A stretch of 64,000 nucleotides of DNA, taken from Rhizomys pruinosus. Its lineage: Eukaryota; Chordata; Mammalia; Rodentia; Spalacidae. Under the pieces are notes generated by a model, which saw nothing but the letters and a program-made list of their open reading frames with translations, had not been told where the DNA came from and ran no database searches. The position numbers were made by a program, and so were the translations under genes. This document shows positions 34,161-46,517 of the stretch, piece after piece; within the stretch, counting starts at the first letter, position 1; each line of letters starts with the position of its first letter. The DNA lies in assembly GCA_009823505.1 (NCBI GenBank), contig VZQC01006311.1:1725791-1789790 (forward strand), read 5' to 3'.

Positions 34161-36224
34161 TCCCAGACTGTGCCACCAGAGACTTCCTGCCGTCACTCAA
34201 CCCTATGAGCCCAGGGCTGTCTATAGTGGCACCTGACAGGAACATCGGACATGCGATTGGATGACATGCTGAGGTATCCAGCACCGTCCCAACATGTGGG
34301 CTTCTAGCTCACTCCTGGGTGCTGGCTAAAGAGAGAACCATCTGGAAAAGAGTGTGTAGAATGATCTCCATTTTTCCAAGAATTAAAGCAAGGTGGAACG
34401 TTTCTGAATGAAGCCATGGATATTATTCCTAAACTCCAGGCCACATGAGGTTAGAGACATATTGATTTTCAGTTTCAGGATGAATTGGGCATCTTTGGCC
34501 TTTCAGGAAAACAACCGCAATTTGAGATGATGAAGAACAGATGGTATAATTTGAAGCCTCAATTAGGACACTCCAAGCAGGCTTAATTGTCAAGGTAGCC
34601 GCAACCACTGCGCCCTGCCACAGATGGACGGAAGAATGACAAATGCTTTTATGTGGTGAGGACGAGTCCAGCTGCTTCTCAAGAGCTATCTGGAAGGGTT
34701 GAAGGGCTGAGGCAATGACACTTGCCACATTCCAGGAGGGCCTCAAATCTGAGCAATTTTATGTTGGAATCAGGCTTGAGAACACAAAACTATTTTAAAA
34801 GTCTTCTTACAAGACTTTCTTCATGGCGATGTATTTGCCTAACAGAGCTGAAAGGGCAGATGCAGATCTCCTCTGGCTGCGTGATGTCGTCTGCCTGCCA
34901 TTTCCTCTCTTTTAGTGTTTCAAAAGAAATATCTTTTGGTAGTGACCAAACGTTTTCTCACATTGAAACGTTCCTTCCTGAAGGTTAATAGACTCAGAGA
35001 GCTCTTGAAACTCGCAAGGCTCAGGAAATCTTCTGGTTGTTCACATTCTAGACGAGCTGCTACTGCACCAGCAGGAACACCTGGGCTGGCATGTGACAGT
35101 GCAGTGCCCACCGTTATTACCCCTAGTGATCTGCATAGTACCCACTGGCACTATGGAGCCAGCTGTCCAGTGGCAGGGAGTTCTTGGCTTGATCCCAGCT
35201 GGATCACTTTCTCCTGTGCTCACATCAGGCAGCAACTTCAACAATAAGGTCTTACTGGCTACTTCTGGTGTGCAACCAACATTAGTGGCAATAGCTTTTA
35301 TTGTTTGGGGGGTCTCCGGGGCCTCCCTGGCCAGCAGCTCATGGGGTGCAACCCATCCCTGGTACTGGATTTTCATTTAATGATTGTGTAATTTCGGGGA
35401 ATTTCTATTTTTTATTTTTAAGATACCTGTTTACACTTTGGCATCTACAGCACAGGATGTTATAGACCCTTTTAAAACATCCTTGTGGGTATCACTTATG
35501 CCTCACCCAACCATGAAGCTTCCAAGAACTCCACAGCTGTATCTGGCCCTGGTACCCCTTTGTGAATTGACTTTTCATCTTTGTTTCTTTAGGTGTACTT
35601 GATACCTCTCCAATGGGTTTCACATCTGTAAAACACTCAGATATTAACATTATATATTAAATCAAACACAAGGTCTGACACGGCATGGGAAGATTTTATG
35701 CATTTGTACCAACTGCTTTCTCCATAGATCCATGTTGGGTACAGAGCATGGATAAGAGACATTAATTTAGTTAGTTCTTTGGTGTCTGTAATCATCTCCT
35801 TGAGCCCATTTGGTATCCTGGGTTTTTACACGGAGCCTCCCTGCATTTCTTTACACTTGATAAACTTGTTTGGCCTGGCTCTAGCTGCCTGACCCTTCAC
35901 AGGGGCCAGGAGAAATAGAATCCTGTTTTGACTCCTGCTGCCCCTGTTGATCCCTCCCTGGGCCTGACTCCTGTCTGTAGCCACACCTCTTATCTTTCCA
36001 TTGACCCCACCTGGCCTCTCGGAGAGGTCCCAGCTTTGCAAACTGCCTCCACCCCTGGCATAATTTTTCTCAGGAGAGAAAATTACCCTTTTTAATTGGG
36101 GGGGGGGCGGCATCATTATCCACCCCTGGGACAGTTTTTAGCCTCTGTATGGCTATTGTGAATTGCTCCTCAGGCTTTAAAGCCTTCCAGAGGCTCTTTA
36201 GCACAGAATTTGGCTTTGTTTGTT
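34161..36224. other. Unassigned intergenic sequence
   Basis: About 2 kb with no recognised repeat. Overlapping sense and antisense frames of about 95-111 codons at 34,915-35,380 and an antisense 96-codon frame at 35,826-36,116 have no recognisable domains. A G-run lies at 36,100-36,109. Confidence 0.4.
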
Positions 36225-36372
36225 TTTTAGTCTTTTTGAGACAGGGTCTCCCTTTAGTCCCAGCTATCCTGGAACTTGCTCTGTAGACCAGGCTGGCCTT
36301 GAACTCACAGAGATCCGCCTGCCTCTGCCTCCCAAGTGCTAGGATTAAAGGCGTGCGCCACCATGCCCGGCC
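36225..36372 (-). mobile_element. B1 SINE abutting L1
   Basis: Antisense near-consensus B1 from 'gagacagggtctccctttag' to 'gccaccatgcccggc'. Its 5' end touches L1 ORF2 sequence directly at 36,373. Confidence 0.95.
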
Positions 36373-39300
36373 AAGCTCATGATGTCATCTTTGTTTACTG
36401 CTGCATAGAACTCCATTGTGTACATGTACCACATTTTCTCTATCCACTCATCAGTTGAGGGGCACTTGGGTTGGTTCCAGCTCTTTGCTATTGTGAAGAG
36501 AGATGAAATAAACATGGCTGTGCATGTATCTCTGAGGTAAGATGAGTCTTGTGGGTACATACCCAGGAGTGGTATGGCTGGGTCGGGTGGCAAGTTCATT
36601 CCAAGTCTTCCAAGGGTTCTCCACACTGCTTTACATAGTGGCTGTACGAGTTTACATTCACACCAGCAATGGATGAGTGTTCCCCGTTCCCCACAACCAG
36701 CACTTGGTGTCGTTTGTTTTCTTGATCTTAGCCAGTCTTATTGGAGTAAGATGATATCTTAAAGTGGTTTTAATTTGCATTTCCTTAATTATTAGCGACC
36801 TTGAACACTTCTTAAGATGTTTCTCAGCCATCTCTAATTCCTCACTTGGGAAGTCTCTGTTCAGCTCTTTGCTCCATCTATTGACTGGGTCATTTGTTTT
36901 CTTCTTTGTTTTTTGAGTAGTTTATATATTCTGGAAATCAATGCTTTGTCAGATGTATCTGTGGTGAAGGTTTCCTCCCATTCTGTGAGTTTTCCATTCA
37001 CTTCCTTGTTTCTTTTGATATACAGAAGCTTTTGAGTTGAATGAGGTCCCATTTGTCAATTGTCAACCTTAATTCTTGTGCAGCTGCTGTCTGATTTAGG
37101 AAGTCTTTTTCTACACCTGTGTCTTGTAGTCTGCTGCCAACTTTTTCTTCTATCACCTTCAGAGTTTGAGGTTTCACGTTGAGGTCTTTGATCCATCTGG
37201 AGTTGACTTTTGTACAGGGCGAGAGGTAGGGGTTTAATTTCATTCTTCTACAAGTGGTGATCCAGTTTTGCCAACACCACTTGCTGAAGATGCTGTCTTT
37301 CCTCCATCGTGTCTTCTTGGCCCCCTTGTCAAATATGAGGTGGTTGAAATTGTATGTGCTGAAGTTTAGATCTTCAGTTTTCTTCCCTTGGTCAACAGGT
37401 CTGTTTTTGTACCAGTACTAAGCTGTTTTTATGACTATAGCCCTGTAGTATAGTCTGAAGTCTGGTATAGAGATCCCCCTGTATTGCTCTTTTCAGACTG
37501 GGTCATTTTGGCTATTCAGGGTCTTTTGTTTTTCCAAATGAAATTAAGGACATTTTTTTCCAAGCCTGTGAAGAAACTCTTGGGGATTTTAATTGGGATT
37601 GCATTGAATCTATACAAGAGTTTGGGTAGAATGGACATTTTTTTGGTCTTTTCGAGACAGGGTCTCCCTGTAGCTCCAGCTGTCCTGGAACTCACTCTGT
37701 AGACCAGGCTGGCCAGAATGGACATTTTTACTATATTAATTTTCCCAATCCATGAGCATGGGAGGTTTTTCCATCTTCTGATGTCTTCTTCAATTTCCTT
37801 TTTCAAGGGTTTAAAATTTTTGTTGTAGAGATCTTTGGTGTCTTTGATTAGGTTTGTTCCTAGGTATTGTATTGTTTTTGAGGCTATTGTGAGTGGGAAG
37901 GTCTCCTTGAATTCCTTCTTCAGTTGCTTGTTGTTGGTGTAAAGAAAGGCTACTGATTTTTCTAGGTTAACTTTGTATCCTGCCACTTTACTGAAGCTGT
38001 TAATGGTTTTTAAGAGTTTTTCTGGTGGAGTTTTTAGCATCCCTTAAGGGGACAAGCCCAAAAAGGGATAGCTTGACTTCCTCTTTTCCAATTAGTACTC
38101 CTTTAATTCCCTTTTCTTGCCTTATTGCCCTAGCAAGTGTTTCAAGCACTGTATTGAAGAGGAGTGGTGACAGGGGGCAGCCTTGCCAAGTTCCTACCTT
38201 TAAAGGGAATGTTTCTGTTGTTTCCCCATTTAGAATGATATTGGCTGTGGGTTTCCTGTGGCTTTGATTACATTGAGGAATGATCCCTCCAATCCAATTC
38301 CCTCTAGGACTTTAAGCATGAAGGGATGCTGGATTTTGTCAAGGGCTTTTTCCACATCAATTGAAATGATGGTGTGGTTTTTGTCTTTCAGTCCATTTAT
38401 ATGTTTTATGATATTTATTGATTTTCATATGTTGAACCATCTCTGCATCTCTGGTATGAATCCAACTTGGTCATGATGGATGATCTTCTTGATGTGGGTC
38501 TGTATGTGATTTGCCAGTATCCTGTTTAGAACTTTGGCATCTGTGTTCATTAATGAGATGGATCTGTAGTTCTCCTTTTTGGTTGTATCTTTGCCTGGTT
38601 TTGGTAATAGAGTGATGCTGGCTTCATAGAAGGAATTTGGGAGAATGCCGTCTGTTTGTATCCTTCTAAACAATTTGAGTAATAATGGTTGTAAGTCTTT
38701 TTGGATTGTTTTATAGAATTCTGCTGTGAAACCATCTGGAACTGGGCTTTTTTTTAGTTGGGAGGTTTCTTATTACATCTTCAATTTCTTCATATATTAT
38801 GGGTCTGTTTAAGCTGTCGATCTCTTCTTGGTTGAGCTTTGGTGATTCCCAGGATTTCAGATATTCATCCATTTCTTCTAGGTTTTTAACCTTAGTAAAG
38901 GTTTTTGAAGTATTCCCATATGACTTTCTGGATCTTTTCATTGTCTGTTGTGATATTTCCTCTTTCATCATGGATTGTATTGATTTGGAGTTGTTCTTTC
39001 TTTCTTTTGGTTAACTGGGCTAGAGGTCTTCTATCTTGTTTATTCTCTCAAAGAACCAACTTTTGGAGTCATTTATTTTTCATTGTATTGTTTTCTTTGC
39101 TTCTATTTCATTGATTTTTGCTCTGGTTTTTGTTATTTCTTCCTGTCTGTTGCATTTAGGGTTCATCTGTTGTTGTCTCTCAAGTGCTTTTAGCTGCAGT
39201 GTTAAATCGTTCACTTGTGCTCTTTCTGTTTTTCTAATGTAGGCACCCAGAGTTGTAAACTTCCCTCTTTAGGACTGCTTTTAAAGTATCCCATAGGTTT

Positions 39301-40680
39301 TGTTGTGTTGTATTATCATAGTCATTCAGGTCCAGGAACGCTTTTATTTCTTTCTTTATCTCTTCCTTGACCCATTCATTATTCAGGAGTGTGTTGTTTA
39401 GTCTCCATGTGTTCTTGTAGATAGTAGGGCTTATCCTGGTGTTGATAGTGAGCTTTATTGCGTTGTGGTTTGACAGAATGCATCAAATTATTTCAATCTT
39501 TTTGTATTTGTGGAGGTTTCTTCTGTGTCCCAGTATGTGGTCAATTTTGGAGAATGTTCCATGGGGTGCTAAGTAGAAAGTGCATTCTCTGACATTAGGG
39601 TGGAATATTCAGGAGATGTCTGTGAGGTCTGTTTGGTGTATTGTATCATTCAGTTCAGCTGTCTCTCTGTTTATTCTTTGTCTGGCTGACCTGTCCAAAG
39701 GGCTCAGTGGGGTATTGAAGTCCCCTACTATGAGTGTACTGGGGTTAATCTGTGCCTTGTGGTCCTGGAGAATTGTCTTTATAAAGTTTGGTGCATTAGA
39801 GTTTGGTGCATCTTCTGATTTCTTTTACTTTGAAGTCTATTTTGTCTGATATTAAAATAGCAACACTTGCTTTCTTTTTGGTACCATTTGCTTGGAATAT
39901 TTTTTTCCATCCTTTCACTTTAAGGTGGTGCCTATATCCTTGAAGGTAAGATGCATTTCTTGTAGACAGCATATAGATGGGTTCTGTTTCCTAATCCAGT
40001 CTCCCAATCTCTATCTTTTGATTGGGGAGTTTAGTCCATTAATATTTAAGGTTATAACTGAAAGATGTGTGTTGCTTCCTTTCACCTAATTATCCATTTG
40101 CATTTTTGGTCTAAGTTTCTACTTCTACAGCTATCTTTTTTTAGTTCTCTGACTTGCTCTTTATAGTTTTTTATTTCTTCGAGTATGTTTATAATTGTAC
40201 TTCTAATATCTGTGTCCTGGGCCATCCCCAGGGGGATCCCACTGTAGGAGTCTTCCACAAGGTTGGTAGAGCTTGGTGTGAAATTATCTTGCACCTTTCC
40301 CATGTTGTCTCTTCTTTGTGTCCCTGGCATGTGGGTTTCTCTTTGCCTATATTCCAATGTAAATCCCAAATGCCTCTTCACTGTGTTGAAGTCTTGTTTT
40401 GCTTGCCTCCTTCAGATGCCTTCATTGTTTGTTTGATTTGTTTTTCTTCTTTTCTCCTTGCTTATGGAGTGTTGACTTTTCTAAGTTTTAGGCTTTCTAT
40501 TGGAAGTCTAACTCATTCTTCCCTTTCTGTTCTGAAGTTTCTCCAAAGAATTCACTTGGACATTCTTTCGGCAATCCCAGTTGGTGGGGGGTGGGGGGGG
40601 TCCTTCCTGTTCAGCCTGCACCCTGGTGCCTGTGCTTCAAGTGGTCTTGGGAAATCCCTGATCTCAAGTCCTGGAAGTGT
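36373..40680 (-). pseudogene. L1 LINE, antisense, lacking its 3' end and most of ORF1
   Basis: Antisense L1 from inside the ORF2 C-terminus (36,373) to the 5' UTR (about 40,680). The last ORF2 codons, 3' UTR and poly-A are missing where it meets a B1. ORF2 is broken by frameshifts, and the usual FADD catalytic segment is replaced near 38,040-38,065 by unrelated codons. A partial B1 sits in the reverse transcriptase region. ORF1 is nearly all deleted: the N-terminal codons (SYSGIPLGMAQDTDIRSTIINILEE in frame 40,082-40,381) jump straight to the sequence just before ORF2. The endonuclease region (39,550-40,080) retains GVLKSP-strand signatures antisense to GDFNTPLS. Not mobile. Confidence 0.93.
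37628..37729 (-). mobile_element. Partial B1 nested in L1, with target-site duplication
   Basis: Antisense 3' two-thirds of a B1 ('gagacagggtctccctgtag' to 'gtagaccaggctggcc') between direct repeats 'agaatggacattttt' at 37,628-37,642 and 37,715-37,729. The duplicated bases belong to L1, so the B1 inserted after the L1 and was 5'-truncated on arrival. Confidence 0.95.
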
Positions 40681-40714
40681 TTTAATGTTTGGCCTACACC
40701 ATCAAAACCTTATG

Positions 40715-40862
40715 AAGAAGCTTAGCAGTTACTACTCTTCCAGAGGCTCCATGTCTCATTTCCAACATCCACATCAGGCATCTCACAACTGTCTGAACTT
40801 TCAGCTCTGGGGCTAAAACATCTTCTGGCCTCCATGGGCACCTGCACACACATCTAAACACA
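40715..40862 (+). mobile_element. B2 SINE, diverged
   Basis: Sense: 'agaagcttagcagttactac', 'ctcacaactgtctgaacttt', 'catcttctggcctccatggg'. Confidence 0.75.

Positions 40863-40894
<32 letters not shown>
40863..40894. repeat. (CA)n microsatellite
   Basis: Sixteen CA units at the junction of two SINEs. Confidence 0.95.
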
Positions 40895-40897
<3 letters not shown>

Positions 40898-41122
40898 AAA
40901 ATATTTTATTTATTATTTTTATTTTATGTGTATGAGTGTATTGCCTGCATGTATGTAAGTGCACCCATGTTGTGCAATGTCCACAGAAGTCAGAGGAGGG
41001 GGTCAGATCCTCTGGAACTAGAGTTAAGGGGGTTGTTAGCCATCATGTGGGTTCTGGGAATCAAACCCTGGTCCTCTGCAAGAGCAGAGTGTGCTTTTAA
41101 CTACTGAGCAGTCTCTCCAGCC
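40898..41122 (-). mobile_element. B2 SINE
   Basis: Antisense, 'gtgtatgagtgtattgcctg' to 'gcagtctctccagccc'. Lacks the 18-bp duplication. Confidence 0.93.
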
Positions 41123-41499
41123 CGAATACTTAAATAAAATAAATCTTTTTTATAAACATTATGGAACAAATCTTTATCATTTCAATATCATTTTTTTACC
41201 TTTTCTCAGCCAATGTTGCAAAGAGAATAAAATTATACTGTCAATATAAAATGAGATGAGCTATAAATGATCACAAACAGAAGGATATTAAGGTCCTGGA
41301 AATTCTAAGGTCATGTAAAAACGTTTAGTACAAAGTTCCATTCCCCTCTGATGTCCTTCATCTCCCTTTCCACACTGTCTGTCCTTCCTGCTCAGGACCC
41401 TTGTGTGCTTTTCCCACACTTGGATCCCATATTCCTAAATGCATCATTTACATACATGACACACACAAACAACAGCTCTGACAAAAATCAAAGCATCGG

Positions 41500-42110
41500 C
41501 CTATAGATGGACTGAGATGGTGTTGTGTAGCAATTTTCTTGGAGAGAAGACCTTCAGGCTTGGGGGGTCCCAGGGAGCTTAAGGCATAGAATGCTGAAAG
41601 GGAGGTAAAATCAACAGAATACTCTAAAAGGAGGTAAACAACCCAAAGGCTTCAGGAAGTCTCTGAACCTAAGGAGAGTTCCTAGGTCCCTTCCTCCCTG
41701 TTGTTATCTAAGCCCTAAGCCCTGCTGAGAGACCCTTTCAGGTCAGCTGGACTTCCTGGAAGAAGCAGAAAGCAGTTGTGCTACCTGAAAGAAGTGGAGG
41801 TCAGCCAAGCTGCCTGCAAGAGGCCCAGGCCAGCTTGTCCTCCCTGCCGAGCTGTTCCCAGCCTACTGCTTTCATGAGCTGCTGCCCATGCTGGGCTGCA
41901 CTTTGGTGATCTGATTGTCTTAGAGTGATTTCTGCTCCTGTAAACAATTCTTCATCCACACTCCTGTAAGCGACCCATTAAAAATCACTAGTCACCAAGA
42001 TGGACACTCTGGTGCTGTCCTTACTCTGGTCCATCACTGATTCTCTATCTGGGATGAGCAGAGGTTTGTTCATGTCTCCCCAGGAATAGAGTTGCACGAC
42101 AGGTAGTTAT
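41500..42110 (+). mobile_element. Possible LTR, family unknown
   Basis: The stretch ends in a pattern common in rodent LTRs: a C/T-rich segment, 'gcgacccattaaaaatcact' as a polyadenylation-like region, then 'tggacactctggtgctgtcc'. No paired LTR, primer-binding site or target-site duplication was found, so this rests on composition and layout only. Confidence 0.3.
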
Positions 42111-42402
42111 TTCATGATATACTACACAAGGGGACAGACATCCCTACTTAACATAGCCTGGACCTGATATGGTTCACAAACCTCCTTACTTCACTTTTCT
42201 TCCTGATATCTGTATCTTTCTGGAATTCAAATAAGAAGCAACATTTTAGGGGAAGGTCTACACAGATTCATCTACATGAGCTCCATCTGCAAAGAAGATG
42301 AAGCACCTTCCTCCACCCTAGCTGGGGCCAGGGAGTAGCAGGTTTGGTGCTGAATGACTGGCTGTTTCTGGACAACTGTTGTTGCTTCTGTGGACAAGCA
42401 CC

Positions 42403-43543
42403 ATGGCTGCTGAATTTGTTTTTTTTTTTTGTTTGTTTGTTTGTTTGTTTGTTTTAACATTTTTTTATTGATGCTTTGTGCATTTCATACATCATTTTCC
42501 AATTCAGTTCAGGCATATTTCCCTTTCCCTTCTCCTCCACCCCCACCCCAAATATTGTTTAAGAAAACAAATGACCCACTCAATAGATGGAGCAAAGAAC
42601 TGAACAGAGACTTCACAGAGGAGGAATTAGAGATGTCTGAGAAACACCTCAAGAACTGTTCAACATCACTAATCATTAAGGAAATGCAAATGAAAACCAC
42701 TTTAAGATATCATCTTACTCCAATAAGACTGGCTAGGATCAAGAAAACAAATGATACCAAGTGCTGGAGAGGTTGTGGGGAAAGGGGAACACTCATCCAC
42801 TGCTGGTGGGAATGTAAACTCGTACAGCCACTATGGAAAGCAGTGTGGAGAACCCTTGGAAGACTTGGAATGAACTTGCCACCCGACCCAGCCATACCAC
42901 TCCTGGGCATGTACCCTCAAGACTTACGCCACCACAGAGATACATGCACGGCCATGTTTATTGCAGCTCTCTTCACAATAGCAAGGAGCTGGAACCAACC
43001 TAAATGCCCCTCAACTGACGAGTGGATAGAGAAAATGTGGTACATCTACACAATGGAGTTCTATGCAGCAGTAAAGAAAGACGACATCATGAGCTTTGCA
43101 GGAAAATGGCTGGAGCTAGAGGACATCATGCTGAGTGAAGTAACACAGTCCCAGAAAAACAAACGACGAATGGTATCCCTCATCTGTGGATGCTAGTGCC
43201 AATTACCCAGTTGTAAGTATTTCTTGTGTAGGGCCCCCTGAGCTTTTGTACAAAGCAGTTGGGCATAATGCATTTTGGAAACAACAACAACAACAGAAAA
43301 GACTGCATCAAAGAACTGACTGAAACAGTGAACTTCTGCTCAAAACAGTCAACTTCCCCATGGAAAATATTGAGAAAGACTAAGAGATAAAAAGCATGTT
43401 TGGCAGAATGCATGAGCTCTGGTGGGGTGGGGGAATGAGCGGGAACACGGGTCTAGATTTGTACTCATGGATTATCACTTATAGCTAAAAAATGGAAAAA
43501 AAACTGAGAAAAATATGCAGGACAGTTATGGCTGCTGAATTTG
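42403..43543 (-). mobile_element. 5'-inverted L1 insertion with 16-bp target-site duplication
   Basis: The direct repeat 'atggctgctgaatttg' at 42,403-42,418 and 43,528-43,543 is identical. Just inside the left copy is an oligo-T/(GTTT)n tract and about 110 bp of antisense L1 3' end; from about 42,550 the sequence flips to sense L1 (ORF2 C-terminus, then 3' UTR). A poly-A at one end with an internal inversion and a perfect duplication is the known product of twin priming during L1 integration. Confidence 0.93.
42555..43196 (+). pseudogene. L1 ORF2 C-terminal fragment (inverted part)
   Basis: About 213 codons of uninterrupted L1 ORF2 C-terminus, ending at 43,196 with ...MVSLICGC. It contains the conserved Cys/His segment [18 protein letters not shown] near codons 70-90 of the fragment and the MWYIYTMEFYAAVKKDDIM region. 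The open frame extends upstream to 42,429 only by running through the inverted tail and is not a real protein start. The lack of stops marks this as the youngest L1 piece in the window. It lacks endonuclease and reverse transcriptase domains. Confidence 0.92.
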
Positions 43544-45415
43544 AACTGAAAACTAGTATAGACCTAAAAAGGATTATCCCCAAAGAGAAAGATGGAGTTC
43601 TCAGAACAATGGTGCATCTGGATGACAACAAAATTAAATTAAGTATTTCTCTGTCTAAATTACCCAGGACAAAAGGGTCATCAGAGCATAAATCAAGGTG
43701 GGGGTTGGCTCTGGGTCTGGGTGTCATCATTGTAAAGCAGGAGCCAGGTGTGGTGAGCGAAGCCAGACACTCTCAAAAACAAAAGAATTATTTGCCGATG
43801 TTGCAGCAACACAGCAAGAAAAACAGGGGCATGTGTGGTGGTCACAGAGCCCTTCCACCTCTGCTTCATCCCAGAGAGGTAGAGAAATACTTGGATGAGG
43901 AAGGGCTGGAATTAAAGTTCTAGTGATGATAAGTAATACATTCAAATGCTTTGAATCTATTTATTACAAAAATTAAAATGTCAGGTTGTGTTTTGTGTCC
44001 AAATAAGGTCCCTCTGGTTCAGTCCTTTGATTTTGGCACTATAGAGCTGGTGAGGTCTCATATACTCACCTAGCATTTAATCATATGTAATTAGCAACTG
44101 ATGCACACCCAAGTTTGATACAATATATTTGTGTGCATTTCCAGAATTGTGCTTATTTTAGGATTATGTATTGGGCTCTTCAAGACCAGGCTCTAAGCTG
44201 TTGGTCCAGCTGTGCTTCCTCCACTTTCCCTCCGGGGCCTTCCCTGCATCTTCCAGAGTCACTTCAAATTTACTCTGACAATAGCATTTCCATCATGCCT
44301 TCTGCCGTATTTTAAATGGCATTCCTTCAAGCCCATCTGTCCAACAAGGACATCAGTTTTACTTATCTCTCTCCTGGCCAGGGTCATCTAGGCCAAAGGG
44401 AAAGTGTGGAAGATGGGATCAAAGGAAAGGCCTGGGGACCCTATAAAAAAAACAGCTCAAAATTTACCTGCTGGTCTACCAGTCCTGGAGAGCCCATCTG
44501 ACAGGATGTCTGCCAGGCTGACCCCTCCAGTCAGCTTCCTTCCCTCTTGACTAATAAATCAGTGGCCAATTTTGGATTATCAAGGTTAGTTTCATCCCTC
44601 TTCTACCTGCACCTCTTTCTAAGCCTGTTCCCAACTGTGTCCAACTCTGACTCTTTACTCTCTGCTCAATAAATGCCTACTTTCACACTTTTTTAAAATT
44701 CTGCATTCATTCCTAGGTATTTAATTCTTTGTCTCTGGGGAGAACTCAGACTCCAGGGTGACTGGGCCTCAGCTCTCACCCTGTGACATGCACACATGAA
44801 CACACAAATACACACACAAAGTGATACCAGTTGGGACACTCATGAAAGTATTTCTTCAAAATAGGACTCAGAGCTTATGAACCATGAGCTGAAGCTCATG
44901 ATTTGGGCCCTGTGCCACCATTCCACCCTTTCTATGGACGTTGAGTGATCTCTGCTGCTTCTCACTGAAGTATCTGATGGAATTCAATAACCATTGTCAA
45001 TCATAGAGGAGTAACTTCTTGCAGAATCCAAAGCTGTGTTTTTAAAACGAGGACAGAATTTCTCTGTTCTCTAAGTCTTCTATGTACTGAGTGGGAGCAC
45101 CTTCCACATCCACAGCGGAAGACTACTTGCTCTTTTGATGTATGTACTGAGATCCTGGCCTCTCTGTCACCAGCCACTAATAGAAAGGAGACACCTCCTA
45201 CCGCCTCGTTTCTTCCCTATGAGAGCTCTTACTGCCTGTCAACCATTAGTGCCTTTGAAAAATGGGCACATACCTAATTTTTTCTCTAATGGGCTCAAAT
45301 TTTATCTGTGTTTTAGGTCCTCATTGTGGCTAGTTAACTCGATACATACTTAGTATTATATTAATAGCATGACCCTTTAGGACAACTGTGGTTTTGGGAA
45401 AGAATATAGAAAATG
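43544..45415. other. Mostly unassigned, target locus of the inverted L1
   Basis: Just right of the L1 the sense frame continues for about 130 codons (to 43,923) beginning AAEFELKTSIDLKRIIPKE. I do not recognise it; it could be an old processed pseudogene or chance. 44,440-44,700 has a TATAAA-like motif, two AATAAA signals and C/T-rich DNA reminiscent of an LTR, without boundaries. Confidence 0.3.
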
Positions 45416-45870
45416 TCACCCTTCTATTATACCTGTAGGGTGAATTTGACTTCTGAATGTTCTTTGAGATGCCTGGAAATTTGGCCAAACATATTTCTGG
45501 GTCCATAGATGGAGGTGTTTTACATAAACTTTCAATTTAAATGGCAAATAATTAAAACAGATTGTTCCCTCCTGTGTGTGAAGAGAAACCTCCATTACCC
45601 CCAAACCATAAAGCAATTCTTGCTTTGCAAACAAGTCTGTCTGGGACCCCCACATAAATGTCTGCAAACAGGCCCTGCTTTGAAAACAAGACCTTCAGAG
45701 ACCCTATCATCCCCTCACTGGCTAATCAAGATCCGAGTGGACTGTCTAAGGTTGGTTGCTTTTTCTTTCCTACCTATGACTCTTTCGACTCTTAATCCTA
45801 ACATTTACCCAGGAGAGAGTTCTCTGCTCAGAACTCCTTTTTCTCAACATTTTGGTGCCAAAACCTAAGA
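45416..45870 (+). mobile_element. Possible LTR 3' end with primer-binding-like site
   Basis: The stretch ends 'ctcagaactcctttttctcaaca' style (CA terminus near 45,850), followed by 'ttttggtgccaaaaccta', which resembles the start of a retroviral tRNA primer-binding site. No internal retroviral genes follow. Weak evidence, by layout only. Confidence 0.3.
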
Positions 45871-45948
45871 GAGAGCTCTCAGCTGGAAGAGAGTTAAAAC
45901 ACTAACATTTCTAACAATGTGGATGGAACATATGCACTAAACCAAAAG

Positions 45949-46280
45949 CCTAAACAGAACAGAAAGCTAACCCCAGCAGCAGATGACCACCTCCTGCTGC
46001 CTTTAAACCCCAAGCTGATTGCCTGCCTTCACACTTGAACTGAGCCCTCAGCGCTAGCTGGGACCTGAGCCTTCTGACCTTCAAGTCAGAATGAGACTTT
46101 CTCTGTGAGTTCATCTCCAGCTTCCCCACCACCCGGCCATCCTGAGTCCTGTCAGCCTTCCTAACTTCTTGAGATCATTCCTTATCAGAACCCCACATCC
46201 CTATACATATAGCCCATTGGTCCTCTTCTCTAAAGAGCCCTAAGAAAATGTCTGTGCAGATTTAATATAAATTTTTCTCT
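45949..46280 (+). repeat. 330-bp dispersed direct repeat, copy A
   Basis: From 'gcctaaacagaacagaaagc' to 'gatttaatataaattttt'. Repeated at 47,787-48,118 with only about ten differences. No coding potential. Possibly an LTR or LTR fragment: it has C/T-rich DNA and a polyadenylation-like AATATAAA near its right end. Confidence 0.9.
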
Positions 46281-46517
46281 CTCTTTCCTTTCTTCAAACA
46301 GAATAAATATATTTTCAAATAGCCCACAAGCTTCCTCTGTTTTTTGTTAAATTTCTAAATACAATTTGCTGAGTTGGGTATTTATTTTTTATCCCACTTA
46401 TCTATTTACTAACCTATACAAATCTTTTTCTAAATTATTGTTCCTTCAGTTAAAACACCGTTAATTATTGAGACATTATGGATTTTAGTATGTCCCAATC
46501 TTCCTTGTTCTTTTTAA

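Noticed and set aside
35826..36116. 96-codon antisense frame as an exon
   Set aside because: No recognisable domain; Arg/Gly-rich composition follows from local G/C-rich DNA.
40154..40816. 220-codon sense open frame
   Set aside because: It is antisense to L1 ORF1/5' UTR and runs on into a B2; hydrophobicity comes from reading A-rich L1 backwards.
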